The notes under the pieces: model-generated
Database searches by the model: none
What the model saw: only the letters and a program-made list of their open reading frames with translations
Told to the model about the DNA's origin: nothing
Program-made: the position numbers and the translations under genes
Shown: positions 34,413 to 44,477 of the stretch, one piece after another
How the letters are laid out: the number at the start of each line of letters is the position of its first letter
How positions within the stretch are numbered: the first letter of the stretch is position 1
Assembly: GCF_008329715.1 (NCBI RefSeq)
Contig: NZ_VTSR01000018.1
Location: forward strand, 124,001-188,000
Length of the DNA stretch: 64,000 nt
Source: Gimesia chilikensis
Lineage (GTDB): Bacteria > Planctomycetota > Planctomycetia > Planctomycetales > Planctomycetaceae
Direction of reading: 5' to 3'

Positions 34413-37400
34413 TCACTTTTTCTCTTTCAACAGGCGATCGACTGTCTTCAAAGCTTCGCTGAAGTACCCCACATAAGCCACGTTTCCCTGTTGATCGATG
34501 ACGGCTGCCGAGGGAATGCCGCGTACGTTGAAATTGCGAATGGTTTCACCAAAGAATCCTTTGCGGGTTGAAGGACGGTCGATGGCCAACTGGAAGTCGA
34601 GTTCTTCTTTTTGCGCAAACTTCTGCAGTTCTGCAACGCTGGTATGGCTGTCGTGCATGCCGATCAAGACGAACGGCTGGTCTGCATAATAGCGGGCGGC
34701 GGTTCGGACTTCCGGCAGTTGTGAGATGCAGGGACCACAGTGTGTACCCCAGAATTCAATCAGCACGACCTTGCCTTTCGTATCCGGCGGAGAGGAGACA
34801 CCTTCGCGCGTCATCCAATTGACAGGTTTGATTTCAGGCGCTGGCCTCCCGTAATGCACCTGCTGTTCGATCTTCGGGGTGTGCCGGGGATGACGCTGCA
34901 GATACGCGGCGAAATCTGTGACGGGACCTCTTAGCGTCGTCGTATAGGGACGACCTGGTCTGGTTCTGGAAGCCTCTGGAGAAAGGTGGCGGGAGTCGAC
35001 GAAGACCGCTCCCGGAGGTATCGCAACGGCAAACGCATCGGGGGGCAACTGATCGAAGAGTTCGACTTTTTCAATTTCAAAGATTTGTACTAAATTCAGT
35101 CTACCCCGGTAGCGTTGCCAGCTCATATAGAAGCGCGGCAGGAGCAGGCCGTTTTCCTGCTTCTGTGGGGCGAAAGCGAGGGAAACACGCTCTACATCTA
35201 ATTTTGGTTCTTCCAGATAACTTTCAAAAATGAAACCGGTGTCCCGGTCAAAAACACGTCTTTGGAGATACGTTAATTTCTGTCCCTGGCTTTCCGAATC
35301 CGTCTCAGTTGTGTAGATCGTGCGTCGCCCTGACTGTTCGATTTTCACTTCGGGCCTGGGCCGGTCTTCAGGGGCTGGACACTGGAAACGAAGGGTAGGC
35401 CAGTTCGTGAAGTCATTAGGCGTATGGATGTGTAAAAAATTTCTCCGGTATACTGAGGCCTGATTATTGGAAGCATCATACGTTAATGTCTCCCAGCCAT
35501 CCCGGAATGAAATACTGTCGGGCAGAAGTCGCCCCTGTGCATCATGGAGATGCTTGCGCCATTCATACAGGCGTTCTTCTTTGTGGAATTGACCGGTCGA
35601 GGTCATGATCGTTCGGCCTCCCCGTTTGATTTCTCCGCCGTGTTTTTTAAGCAGCGCGTCGATATCAGGTATCTGGTAGGGATCCAGCGCACGCAGGTCT
35701 TTGAGCAGGCCTTTCGTATCCAGGCCGGGTTGTCGTCCCAGCATCAATTGCGCCGTCACCCGCATCGAGGAACCTCGCAGCAGTTCGGACTGCCTGTGCC
35801 ATTTCCGCTGTAGTTCGGGTGGATAGATCGAATCGGGATTCGGTTTGACCTCCTCTCTGAATGTTTCGGCATCCACGAATTGCGGCTGGCTTAATTTGAA
35901 TTCGATTTTGATCACTTCGCCAGCGGGTAGTTTGATTGATTTGCCCCGGCTCCCCTCAGCTTGTGCCAGAGTTAAGGGTTCTGCTACGACGAACCGTCGC
36001 TGGCCGGGTGTCATGAAAGCCTGGATCTCACCGGCGGTGTTTGTTTTCGGGTAATCCACATAGACCGACTGAGTGGAAACTGGCCGGGGATCGCTGGCAT
36101 CGTGAGATTCATAGTTAAACCGCACTCCGGGAATCGGCTGGCCGGTCTGCGCATCAACGGCTTTTAGGATGACTGTCGCCGCTGGTCTCAATTTAACCGT
36201 ATGCTGAACAGAACCGTGCTGCTCTTTTACGAAAAACTGTTCGCTCTGAAAATAAAATGGCTGATCCGGTTGGGGCTCAGTGATTAATTTGTATTCGCCG
36301 GGCACCAGTTGCAGACGGGCATTACCCCGGCTGTCCGATCGGGCTTGAACCCCGGCGCGACGAATGGGCCCGATAGATCGCGCTGTCACCCGCACGCCTG
36401 CGACCGGCTGCTCAGTCTGCTCTTGCACTACTTGTATTGTTACTTTGCGGGGCGCGAAAAATTCCCGGTTCAATTTTCCCGCGTAACCCACCACTGCCTG
36501 ACGTTTGTTGTTTGCCTTCTCAGCAGGAGAGGTGACTACAGTGGATTGCCAGGGATCAAAAGTGGGGCCAGGGTCGATACGGGCAAGATAACTGGTATCA
36601 CGACGGAGTTGTTTGAATTCGTAGAAACCTTCTGCATCGGTTTGTGTTTCCCTCAATTCTGCGGGCAGAACACGGATGCTGGAGAAACTGAAGGGGGCTT
36701 TGATCGGCTGGTTGTCATTTCCCAGAAATCGACACGAGCTTATGCCCCAGCCTGCAGGATTTCGTTGACTGTCAATAAGACCCAGTTGTACTTTAGCATT
36801 GGCGAGTGGGTGCCCCTGTTTATCGGTGATGTGGCCTTTGAGCAGAGCAGGGCGGTCAAACATCAGATCGACAATCAGTGGTTCATCGAGGTAAAACGCA
36901 TTCTCTGTAGCATGCGCATTTTTATCGCTCAGTTCGGTTCCCTGGGGGCGGGTGTCGGGACGGTAATAACAGGTCTCATGCCAGGTGAAACCGTATCCAT
37001 CGCGGGTACCAAAGATCTCGAATCTGCCTTCTGCAGGTTTCGGAATCGGATTGGGACGTTCGCGATTTACGAGGAGTTGAATGTCTTTCAGTTCGTAATG
37101 GCCCGTTTTGTCAGTTCGCGTCTGGCCGCGCAACATTTCAAAACCGCCTGGCATGCGTCTGGCCGCCGACCCCACATAAATGGTTGCATTTTCCAGTGGA
37201 GTACCGTCAAAAGTGCGTGCGGTTCCCGAAATACTGACCCGATGCAGTTCTGCTCCATAGCCCCCACCATCCTCAATGGTTCGCAGAATTTCTACCTGGG
37301 GAGGCCGTTTATTCTCTGACTGCTGTTTTGCCTTGTCAGCCGAGCCCTGTTCAGGTTTCAGTGCCAGTTGGACTGGAGTATTTCCCTTCGCACTTTGAGG

Positions 37401-37517
37401 TTCTGCTGATTGTAGTGCAGATTCACAGAGGGAAAAAAGGACGATCGCGAAGAGTAAATTTAGTGGTCGCGTTGATGTGAATTGAGACCCCTTGCCGGTA
37501 ACCCTGAACAGACTCAT
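34413..37517 (-). CDS. exported carboxypeptidase-regulatory-like / TlpA thioredoxin fusion
   Basis: 1034 residues. An export signal (LLFAIVLFSLCESALQSAE) is followed by at least three CarboxypepD-regulatory-like beta-sandwich modules (about 88-520, with segments such as GTARTFDGTPLENATIYVGS and GHITDKQGHPLANAKVQLGL), an uncharacterised middle (520-870), and a C-terminal TlpA/thioredoxin-like domain (about 885-1034). The redox motif is C927-G-P-C930 in FWGTHCGPCISQLPEV, so it should be a thiol-disulfide enzyme in the periplasm. The other modules may bind polymers or proteins. Stand-alone, ~295 bp from mgtE on the same strand. Confidence 0.82.
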   Translation of the reverse strand: MSLFRVTGKGSQFTSTRPLNLLFAIVLFSLCESALQSAEPQSAKGNTPVQLALKPEQGSADKAKQQSENKRPPQVEILRTIEDGGGYGAELHRVSISGTARTFDGTPLENATIYVGSAARRMPGGFEMLRGQTRTDKTGHYELKDIQLLVNRERPNPIPKPAEGRFEIFGTRDGYGFTWHETCYYRPDTRPQGTELSDKNAHATENAFYLDEPLIVDLMFDRPALLKGHITDKQGHPLANAKVQLGLIDSQRNPAGWGISSCRFLGNDNQPIKAPFSFSSIRVLPAELRETQTDAEGFYEFKQLRRDTSYLARIDPGPTFDPWQSTVVTSPAEKANNKRQAVVGYAGKLNREFFAPRKVTIQVVQEQTEQPVAGVRVTARSIGPIRRAGVQARSDSRGNARLQLVPGEYKLITEPQPDQPFYFQSEQFFVKEQHGSVQHTVKLRPAATVILKAVDAQTGQPIPGVRFNYESHDASDPRPVSTQSVYVDYPKTNTAGEIQAFMTPGQRRFVVAEPLTLAQAEGSRGKSIKLPAGEVIKIEFKLSQPQFVDAETFREEVKPNPDSIYPPELQRKWHRQSELLRGSSMRVTAQLMLGRQPGLDTKGLLKDLRALDPYQIPDIDALLKKHGGEIKRGGRTIMTSTGQFHKEERLYEWRKHLHDAQGRLLPDSISFRDGWETLTYDASNNQASVYRRNFLHIHTPNDFTNWPTLRFQCPAPEDRPRPEVKIEQSGRRTIYTTETDSESQGQKLTYLQRRVFDRDTGFIFESYLEEPKLDVERVSLAFAPQKQENGLLLPRFYMSWQRYRGRLNLVQIFEIEKVELFDQLPPDAFAVAIPPGAVFVDSRHLSPEASRTRPGRPYTTTLRGPVTDFAAYLQRHPRHTPKIEQQVHYGRPAPEIKPVNWMTREGVSSPPDTKGKVVLIEFWGTHCGPCISQLPEVRTAARYYADQPFVLIGMHDSHTSVAELQKFAQKEELDFQLAIDRPSTRKGFFGETIRNFNVRGIPSAAVIDQQGNVAYVGYFSEALKTVDRLLKEKK

Positions 37518-37683
37518 TCCCGTGCTCCTTACAGTAATTGCCTCAGCGAACGATACACGCTAGCCGCGTGTTCATCTGGGGTGGTTCTGTTAGTATACAC
37601 AGGTGAATCGGGAATGCAAATTAGCTCATATATTATGAAGGTTCACAGAGCAGAAGAATGAGTGCTCAGAATGTGACAGTCAC

Positions 37684-38178
37684 TTAATCCTGCAGATCAA
37701 ATTTGAGATCGGTGATCTCGTTACCATCCTCGACAGTGACGGTCAGCCCTGAATTCTCTGCAGACGCGTATTTTTCCGGCAGCAGATTTTCAGGAGGAGG
37801 TTGTGGTTTGGGATTCGGATCGTAATTGGGATCATCTTCCGGTAGTGCTTCACTCGTTTCGGCAGTTTCGAATTTGGTGATCATGACCTGGTAATCGCCA
37901 GGCACAACGCCGTCAGTGCCTTCGAATGTTCCCATCTGAAACAGACCTTCTGCGTTCGACAGACCATTGGCATTGCGTCCGTTCGACTGATCAACGGGGA
38001 CAAATGCAATGCTCGCTCCTTCAACGGGCGTTCCATTGTAAGTCACTGTGCCAGATACCGAAGTGCGCGCAGGACGTTCATCGTCTGTCCCGCCACCACA
38101 TCCGGTAAAAAAAACACTGACGATGCTGGAAATTAGTACGCAACAGAGGAGGCTTTTGCCTCGTTTGGGTGTGGACAT
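37684..38178 (-). CDS. small lipoprotein with carboxypeptidase-regulatory-like fold
   Basis: 164 residues. Lipoprotein signal with lipobox VFFTGC (mature Cys at about 27), then the planctomycete-typical SVSGTVTYNGTPVEGASIAFVP, a Gly-rich turn and VPGDYQVMITKFE, which predict one beta-sandwich domain. Such proteins are commonly paired with DUF1559 pseudopilins; indeed one is encoded ~470 bp away, divergently. Function unknown; probably an envelope-anchored binding protein. Confidence 0.78.
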   Translation of the reverse strand: MSTPKRGKSLLCCVLISSIVSVFFTGCGGGTDDERPARTSVSGTVTYNGTPVEGASIAFVPVDQSNGRNANGLSNAEGLFQMGTFEGTDGVVPGDYQVMITKFETAETSEALPEDDPNYDPNPKPQPPPENLLPEKYASAENSGLTVTVEDGNEITDLKFDLQD

Positions 38179-38647
38179 TTCATTCTCTCGCTTTGGTGTT
38201 GAGTCGTATTTTTGATAGTTAAATTAATTAATCGTGCGAAGATTTATGTGCCCGCAACGCTTCTGGGATCATAGGAGAATCGTTCACACAAAATCAACAA
38301 TCGATTGAGAAACTGTATTGAATTTCAGGTAGAAACCACTACCATGACTTAGTGAAGACTCAAAAAAAAATGTGCCAATGATTGATTAATGAATTTTATT
38401 TTTTGTTACTTTGATAATCTTCTCAGATACCTTTTCAAATCTAATCGTTCTCAATCTCCCGCCAATTATATTGCTGTCTAGTCAAGCCACTTTTGCTCGA
38501 AGTGGCTCGGGCTGTTTTCTTGTCTGCATTTTGAAAAATCTCAATTTGCCTCAGGAAAGTGTGAATCCTGAAAGCGCTAACATTCTCTTGAATCAACTGG
38601 AGATAAGGGTTCTCGTCTATTGTAAGTCGTATTAAAGGAGTACTTTG
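38179..38647. other. divergent intergenic region with a hairpin
   Basis: AT-rich, no gene I can support. A perfect hairpin AGCCACTT-TTGCTCG-AAGTGGCT lies at 38485-38507, ~140 bp before the DUF1559 gene. It may regulate that gene's leader. A 74-codon frame at 38411-38635 is hydrophobic but has no ribosome site and looks like chance. Confidence 0.35.
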
Positions 38648-39706
38648 GTGAAGAACATTGTAAAAGAAAGACGTCGCGGTTTTACGTTAATTGAATTGCT
38701 GGTTGTGATTGCCATCATTGCCATTCTCATTGCGTTATTATTACCAGCTGTCCAACAGGCACGGGAAGCAGCACGTCGATCGACCTGTAAAAATAATTTG
38801 AAACAGATCGGACTGGCGATACATAACTATCACGATGTATTCGGGATGTTTGTTTTGCGCCGGGGAGGTACCAACGGTTCTGACAGTAATACCTCCAACC
38901 GCGGACGTTTGAGCGGTTTCGTTGGTATGCTGCCTTACATGGATCAGGCTCCTCTGTTTAATAAAATTGCAGCCGGCGATTCTTCAAACTCTCCTTTTGG
39001 TCCTGGTGCCTGGCGCGGTTGGAGCGTCTGGAACGTCTCCATTCCCATGTTGCGCTGCCCTTCTGACGGGCGTAACAGACAGATCGTGCGGACCAATAAC
39101 TATGTCTTTTGTCTGGGAGACTCAGCACAAAGTATCAACGGCACTAACAGTCGTGGAATGTTTCCTTATCGTAATGGAACACGCATTCGTGACATCACTG
39201 ATGGAACCAGTAACACGATCGCCATGAGCGAGCATGTTCGTGCGAACTATGGTCCTGCCACAAGTAATGCCAGCCGCAAACGTGAGGAAGGCATTGCCAT
39301 GGGGCAAACCCCTCGCTCTAATCCCGGGTCGTGTATGGCTCTGGCCTCCGGAGCTGGCTGGGTCAGTGGAACCTCTGTCAAAGGAAAGCATGGTACTTCC
39401 CTGTGGGATGGTCAGGCGGAACGTTGTGGATTTACTACGATTCTGCCTCCGAACGGACCTTCCTGTGCAGAAGGAACGAACTCCAACGCCGATTCCACAC
39501 ATGCTGCTCTCTCCCCTTCCAGTATGCACGTTGGTGGGGTGCACGCGTTGATGGCCGATGGTGCCGTCCGCTTCATCTCTGAGAATATCGATACCGGCAA
39601 CTTAAGCACAGCCAGTCCCAGTCCCGGTTCGATTTCTCCCAGTCCTTATGGTGTCTGGGGTGCCCTGGGAACCAAAGAAGGTGGAGAAGTGCTGGGTGAG
39701 TTTTAA
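38648..39706 (+). CDS. DUF1559 protein with type IV pilin-like N-terminal methylation motif
   Basis: GTG 38648 is preferred over TTG 38645 since AAGGAG (38635-38640) is then 7 nt away. The N-terminus [18 protein letters not shown] is a class III prepilin leader/helix, cleaved before Phe by a prepilin peptidase, followed by [20 protein letters not shown], the DUF1559 (SBP_bac_10) signature. Near the end is [17 protein letters not shown], the H-x9-DG motif region. About 352 residues. The family is greatly expanded in Planctomycetes; probable pseudopilin of unknown role. Ends at a strong terminator. Confidence 0.92.
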   Translation: MKNIVKERRRGFTLIELLVVIAIIAILIALLLPAVQQAREAARRSTCKNNLKQIGLAIHNYHDVFGMFVLRRGGTNGSDSNTSNRGRLSGFVGMLPYMDQAPLFNKIAAGDSSNSPFGPGAWRGWSVWNVSIPMLRCPSDGRNRQIVRTNNYVFCLGDSAQSINGTNSRGMFPYRNGTRIRDITDGTSNTIAMSEHVRANYGPATSNASRKREEGIAMGQTPRSNPGSCMALASGAGWVSGTSVKGKHGTSLWDGQAERCGFTTILPPNGPSCAEGTNSNADSTHAALSPSSMHVGGVHALMADGAVRFISENIDTGNLSTASPSPGSISPSPYGVWGALGTKEGGEVLGEF

Positions 39707-39758
39707 TCCTGACATGGCCTGATAACACACGTTGATATCAGGTACTACTGAAGCTTAG

Positions 39759-39795
39759 AAAAGCCCTCTTTACTTTCCTGTGAAGAGGGCTTTTT
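39759..39795. terminator. bidirectional Rho-independent terminator
   Basis: Stem AAAAGCCCTCTT (39759-39770) pairs with AAGAGGGCTTTT (39783-39794), 12-nt loop, followed by T runs on the plus strand and A runs in reverse. It separates the convergent DUF1559 and P-type ATPase genes. Confidence 0.9.
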
Positions 39796-39813
39796 CTTTC
39801 TCTATGTACTATT

Positions 39814-42492
39814 TCAGAGCGAGTTCTTTTTTCGCTTGAACGCTTTTTCTACTTCGACTGCGATGAACACAATTGAAGAGAGCGCGAGCGTGACAGTCAG
39901 CTCAGCCGCCGTTAAGGGAGCGGTCTTGAAGACCTCGTTCAAAACCGGAATATAAATCGTGGCCATCTGTAAAATGAATGTCAGCAGTACGGCTCCAAAC
40001 AGCGGTTTGTTCGATAAGGGCCCCTGCGAAAAGAACGACTCCCGTTCTGAGCGAATTGCCAGCACATGGCCCATCTGACTTAAGCAGAGGACGGTAAAAA
40101 CCATTGTCTGCCAGTGTTCCTGGCTGCGATCGATAAACCAGGCTTGCGTAAACAGCGAAACCGCTCCCATCAATAATCCGACCCAGATGATATGTGCGCC
40201 CAGTCCGTGGGCAAAAATGCTTTCCTGTGGATGACGCGGGGATCGTTGCATCAGATTTTTTTCACCAGGCTCTGCCGTCAAAGCCAGGCCGGGAATACCA
40301 TCGGTTACGAGGTTGATCCACAGAATATGAATCGGCAGCAATGGAATCGGCAGGCCGAGCAGGGGAGCCAGAAAGATCGTCCAGATTTCACCCAGGTTGC
40401 TGGTCATTGTGTATTTGATAAATTTGCGAATGTTGTCAAAGATCCGCCGTCCTTCTCTGACCGTTTTGACGATCGTCGAAAAATTATCGTCCAGCAGAAT
40501 CATGTGCGCCGCTTCCTTGGAAACGTCTGTGCCGGTGATTCCCATCGCGACACCGATGTCGGCCCGTTTCAAAGCCGGTGCATCATTAACGCCGTCTCCA
40601 GTCATGGCCACAAAGTGACCGCGATTCTGTAAGGCCTGCACGATCTTCAGTTTCTGTTGTGGTGAAACGCGTGCATAAACCCGGACTTTCTCCACGCGGG
40701 CTTCCAGCTCTTCGAGTGTAAGCGGTTGGAGTTCCTTACCGGTAATCACCGATTCCGTTTCTTCTTCGCCAATGATTCCCACCCGTCGGGCGATGACTGC
40801 AGCTGTCAGCGGATGATCTCCCGTAATCATCACGGGATGGATGCCTGCAGTCCGACAGAGGGCAACCGACTCGGATGCTTCCGGACGGGGAGGATCCAGC
40901 ATGCCAACCAGCCCCACTAATGCCAGGTCCGCTTCAATCTCTTCCGGAATCAGAGACTCTGGAACAGCGTCCCAGATCCGCAAAGCGAATCCAAGTGTTC
41001 GCAATCCCTCGCCGGCGATCTGTTCGGTGTGCTGCATCACCTGGCTCTGGTCGATGTCGGTTGGTCCCGCTTCCGCATGCAGATGAGTCGCACGCGTAAC
41101 GATCTCTTCGGCAGCCCCTTTGGTGATCGATACGACTTTCCCATTGCACCAGGGATGAAAAGTCGTCATCAGTTTGCGTTCCGCGTCGAAAGGAATTTCA
41201 GCCAGGCGGGGAAAAGCGGATTCCAGCGCATCCCGCAGGAAACCTTTTTCCCGGGCGAGTTCAAACAGTGCCGTTTCTGTTGGATCGCCAACGACTTCGT
41301 CATCGCCGTCCAGGCGTGTGTCGTTACAGAGTGAGAGGGCTGAGAGCAGTAATTCCGCGTGCGGTTTATCAGCGAGGCTTTGGCTGGTTGTAGAATCAGA
41401 ATCTGTTTCAGGGAGTTCATCCGCAGAGAGGATCTGATTGTCAAAGTAAACCTGCTCGACCGTCATGCGGTTCTGGGTAAGGGTTCCTGTTTTATCAGTG
41501 CAGATATATGAGACTGATCCGAGGGTCTCTACCGCGGGGAGTTTGCGAATCAGTGCCTGCTGCTTGACCAGCTTGCGGGCACCCAGTGCCAGGGAAATTG
41601 TGATCACCGCTGGCAGTGCTTCAGGGATGGCAGCAACAGCCAGCGAGATTGCCGTCAGCAGCATGAGCAAAGGAGGTTCGCCCCGTAACAGTCCTGCGAC
41701 AAATACGATAATGCAGATTGCGAAAATGGCATAGGCCAGTTTCTGGCCAAACGTAGCCAGTCGTTTCTGGAGCGGTGTGCGTCCCTGTTCCTGGTCTTGG
41801 AGCAGAGCGGCGATCTGTCCGAGTTGGGTCCGCATGCCCGTTTCAGTGACGATTCCCTGGCCGTGACCTTTGGTAATCAATGTTCCTTTAAAAGCGAGAC
41901 TTTTTCGATCTCCGAGTGGAAGCTCCTCTTCTGTAAGCTGCCTGGTCTGTTTCTCTACCGCCAGCGATTCCCCAGTCAAAGCTGCTTCATCGATCTGCAG
42001 TTGAACCCCCTCCGTCAGTCTCATATCTGCAGGAACAATGTTCCCCGCTTCGAGCATGACGCGGTCGCCGGGAACCAGTTGATTCACTGGAAGCGTTGTG
42101 ACTTTTCCTCCGCGCAGCACATTGGCGGAAGGGGCGGCCATCTTCTTCAGTGCTGCCATCGCTTTTTCGGCCCGGTATTCCTGTACAAACCCCAGGATGG
42201 CATTCAGTAACACAATTACCGTGATAGCGATCGTGTCGGCTGGCTCACCGATGATCCCCGAAACGACAGCAGCCGCGATCAGGACCAGAATCATGAAGTC
42301 TTTAAACTGATCCAGAAACATCATCCAGACTGATTTTCGCTGTTTTTCAACGAGTTCATTCAGACCATACTCAGCCTGGCGGGATTCGACTTCTGCTGTA
42401 GTCAATCCCTGCTCAGGGGATTGCAGTCGGTCTGCCACGTCACTGACATCAAGCTGATACCAGGCGGGAGGGGTTTGGTCTGCAGAATTCAT
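39814..42492 (-). CDS. cation-transporting P-type ATPase, Ca2+ (P2A) type
   Basis: I start at ATG 42492, with GAGGAG upstream; an extension to 42528 is possible. About 892 residues. Cation-ATPase N domain, actuator motif TGES (173-176), M4 PEALP (290-294; PEGLP in SERCA), phosphorylation site [12 protein letters not shown] (Asp333), [13 protein letters not shown] hinge, and M6 [16 protein letters not shown]. The M4/M6 residues match P2A Ca2+ pumps, which expel Ca2+ from the cytoplasm. Mn2+ or mixed specificity cannot be excluded. Transcribed alone. Confidence 0.92.
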   Translation of the reverse strand: MNSADQTPPAWYQLDVSDVADRLQSPEQGLTTAEVESRQAEYGLNELVEKQRKSVWMMFLDQFKDFMILVLIAAAVVSGIIGEPADTIAITVIVLLNAILGFVQEYRAEKAMAALKKMAAPSANVLRGGKVTTLPVNQLVPGDRVMLEAGNIVPADMRLTEGVQLQIDEAALTGESLAVEKQTRQLTEEELPLGDRKSLAFKGTLITKGHGQGIVTETGMRTQLGQIAALLQDQEQGRTPLQKRLATFGQKLAYAIFAICIIVFVAGLLRGEPPLLMLLTAISLAVAAIPEALPAVITISLALGARKLVKQQALIRKLPAVETLGSVSYICTDKTGTLTQNRMTVEQVYFDNQILSADELPETDSDSTTSQSLADKPHAELLLSALSLCNDTRLDGDDEVVGDPTETALFELAREKGFLRDALESAFPRLAEIPFDAERKLMTTFHPWCNGKVVSITKGAAEEIVTRATHLHAEAGPTDIDQSQVMQHTEQIAGEGLRTLGFALRIWDAVPESLIPEEIEADLALVGLVGMLDPPRPEASESVALCRTAGIHPVMITGDHPLTAAVIARRVGIIGEEETESVITGKELQPLTLEELEARVEKVRVYARVSPQQKLKIVQALQNRGHFVAMTGDGVNDAPALKRADIGVAMGITGTDVSKEAAHMILLDDNFSTIVKTVREGRRIFDNIRKFIKYTMTSNLGEIWTIFLAPLLGLPIPLLPIHILWINLVTDGIPGLALTAEPGEKNLMQRSPRHPQESIFAHGLGAHIIWVGLLMGAVSLFTQAWFIDRSQEHWQTMVFTVLCLSQMGHVLAIRSERESFFSQGPLSNKPLFGAVLLTFILQMATIYIPVLNEVFKTAPLTAAELTVTLALSSIVFIAVEVEKAFKRKKNSL

Positions 42493-42866
42493 CAGGTAGC
42501 ACTCCTCTTGTGTGAAGAGCAGTTGCAAACGAAAGTCAGTTGAATCTGAAAACCAGGAATGGAATCAGGAAGTCGCGATATTAATGTCATGGGCTTTCAA
42601 ATCTTTGGATCGAGGCGTACGTTCCGATTCAGAACCGGTCCTGGATTGGAACGCACATTCGATTCTAACGGATCAAAACCATTTCAGCTACGGCCTGTAC
42701 GCGGAGCGGTTTTTGTCGAAAACAGTTCAGCCGGTGACTGACTCATCTTGGAACTGGTCTTCTTTCTGGTATCAATGCTGGTTGATGGTTAGAATGAAGT
42801 CGGTCTGCAGCGGAGTCTGCAGAGAGTGTTGCATCTGAAGAATCGAATCCGAGAGGAAGTCTGGAC
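42493..42866. other. divergent intergenic region
   Basis: Between the start codons of the leftward P-ATPase and the rightward ceramidase-like gene. A frame of 108 codons (42512-42838) reads through it, but its composition (Trp/Cys/Ser-rich, no domain) and overlap with the ATPase 5' end argue against a gene. A ribosome site GAGAGGAAG precedes the ceramidase ATG. No clear operator seen. Confidence 0.3.
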
Positions 42867-44333
42867 ATGTTTTCGAACCTGTATCGTATCTTGCAATTGA
42901 CAATCTGTATTACTCTGGCGCTGACTCTGAGCTATGAAGCGCAGGCCGAAGAGAAACAGCCTGTATTACTTGCAGGAGCAGCCACCAGCAATATCACTCC
43001 CCCCTTAGGCGAACTGATCGTGGGAGGCTGGAAACCGATTCCCGCCAAACGCATTCACGACGAACTGCACGCCCGCTGCATTGTGCTCGATAACGGTAAG
43101 GTCAAGCTGGCGATTGTGCTCTGCGATAACGTCGGGATTCCGGAATCGGTCTTTGATCTGGCGAAAGAGCAGGTTCATAAACATACCAGTATTCCCAAAT
43201 CACATCTGTTGATGGCTTCAACGCACACGCATTCCGCCACCACAGCTCGCGGGCCTTCCAAGGTGCTGCGGGAAACCGAATTCACCGAGTATCAGAAATT
43301 CCTGGCCAGCCGGATTTCCGACGGCGTGCGTCGCGCCCTGTATCAACTGGAGCCGGCACGAATTGGCTGGGGACAGGTCGATGAACCCTCAGAAGTCTTT
43401 AACCGTCGCTGGTATGTGAATGACACTTCCCTGCTGACCAACCCCTTTGGAGGCCTGGATCGCGTTCGCATGAATCCGCCGCGGGGTAATAAAGCCCTCG
43501 ATCGTCCGGCTGGTCCGACCGATCCGCAGGTCAGCTTCATTTCGATCCAAAGTCAAAAGGGACGCCCCATCGCCCTGCTGGCAAATTACTCGCTGCACTA
43601 TGTAGGCGGCGTGCAGTCCGGTGATGTCTCGGCTGATTACTTCGGATACTTTGCGAATTACATTGAGCAGAAACTGGGAGCCCAGGATCAGTCGCCACCT
43701 TTTGTCGGTATTTTATCCAACGGCACCAGTGGTGATGTCAACAACATCAATTTCACCGAGAAGGGGGGCAAGCGTTACCAGCGTTATGAAAAAATGCAGG
43801 AAGTCGCTGAGAAAGTGGCCAGCCGCGTCTATGAAGCACAGCAGGCTATCAAGTATCACAACTGGATCCCGCTGGGGGCTGCTGCTGGGAAACTGCCTTT
43901 GAAACTCCGCAAACCAACGCCGGAGATGCTGGCACACTTCGAGAAGATTAAAGCCGAAACCGGGGACGCGAACCGGGCGAAGCATCGACGGGAAGAAATC
44001 TATGCAGAGCGGATTGCCAAAATCATGGAAGCACCGGACCAGATCGAAGTCCCTCTGCAGGTGATGCGGATCGGCTCACTGGGAATCTGTGCAATTCCTT
44101 TTGAAACGTTTACTGAAACCGGTCTGGAGCTCAAAGAACGCAGCCCCTTCCAGCCCACATTTACCATCGAACTGGCTAATGGTTCGTTCGGATATCTGCC
44201 CACGCCCGAGCAGCATCGGCTGGGGGGGTATGAAACCTGGCTGGGAACCAACTACGTACAAAAAGACGCGAGTACCAAAATTGTGAACACGTTGCTCGAA
44301 CTGTTTGCCCAGTTGAAAAAAGAAGACTCGTAA
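42867..44333 (+). CDS. exported neutral/alkaline ceramidase-like protein
   Basis: 488 residues with a Sec signal peptide (cleavage near AQA-EE). The N-terminal domain matches the non-lysosomal ceramidase family: AGAATSNITPPLGEL, DELHARCIVLDNGKVKLAI, and zinc-ligand region LMASTHTHSATTARGP. A second conserved block is LLANYSLHYVGG. True ceramidases are longer (~650 with an Ig-like C-domain), so this is the short planctomycete form. It may deacylate an N-acyl lipid or another substrate. First of three plus-strand genes with PSD1 and DUF1501 proteins (145-bp gap). Confidence 0.82.
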   Translation: MFSNLYRILQLTICITLALTLSYEAQAEEKQPVLLAGAATSNITPPLGELIVGGWKPIPAKRIHDELHARCIVLDNGKVKLAIVLCDNVGIPESVFDLAKEQVHKHTSIPKSHLLMASTHTHSATTARGPSKVLRETEFTEYQKFLASRISDGVRRALYQLEPARIGWGQVDEPSEVFNRRWYVNDTSLLTNPFGGLDRVRMNPPRGNKALDRPAGPTDPQVSFISIQSQKGRPIALLANYSLHYVGGVQSGDVSADYFGYFANYIEQKLGAQDQSPPFVGILSNGTSGDVNNINFTEKGGKRYQRYEKMQEVAEKVASRVYEAQQAIKYHNWIPLGAAAGKLPLKLRKPTPEMLAHFEKIKAETGDANRAKHRREEIYAERIAKIMEAPDQIEVPLQVMRIGSLGICAIPFETFTETGLELKERSPFQPTFTIELANGSFGYLPTPEQHRLGGYETWLGTNYVQKDASTKIVNTLLELFAQLKKEDS

Positions 44334-44477
44334 CCAGCAGTCTGTCAGTCTATGGAACGCAGCCCATAAGGGGGTTGTTTCAGGTGAGAGACTCGGGTTA
44401 GAATGGTCTCTCACCGATGCGTTTATCCTGCCTCATGACCCCAGCCTCCCGCAAGCAACCCGAAAGATCGTTGATTT

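Noticed and set aside
36309..37319. 336-codon plus-strand frame antisense to the TlpA fusion gene
   Set aside because: Antisense to a gene with clear export signal and CGPC domain; no recognised protein features.
38411..38635. 74-codon hydrophobic frame upstream of the DUF1559 gene
   Set aside because: No ribosome site, AT-rich non-coding composition, contains the hairpin and the DUF1559 leader.
42512..42838. 108-codon frame between the P-ATPase and ceramidase genes
   Set aside because: Overlaps the ATPase 5' end and the divergent promoter region; no domain or plausible start.
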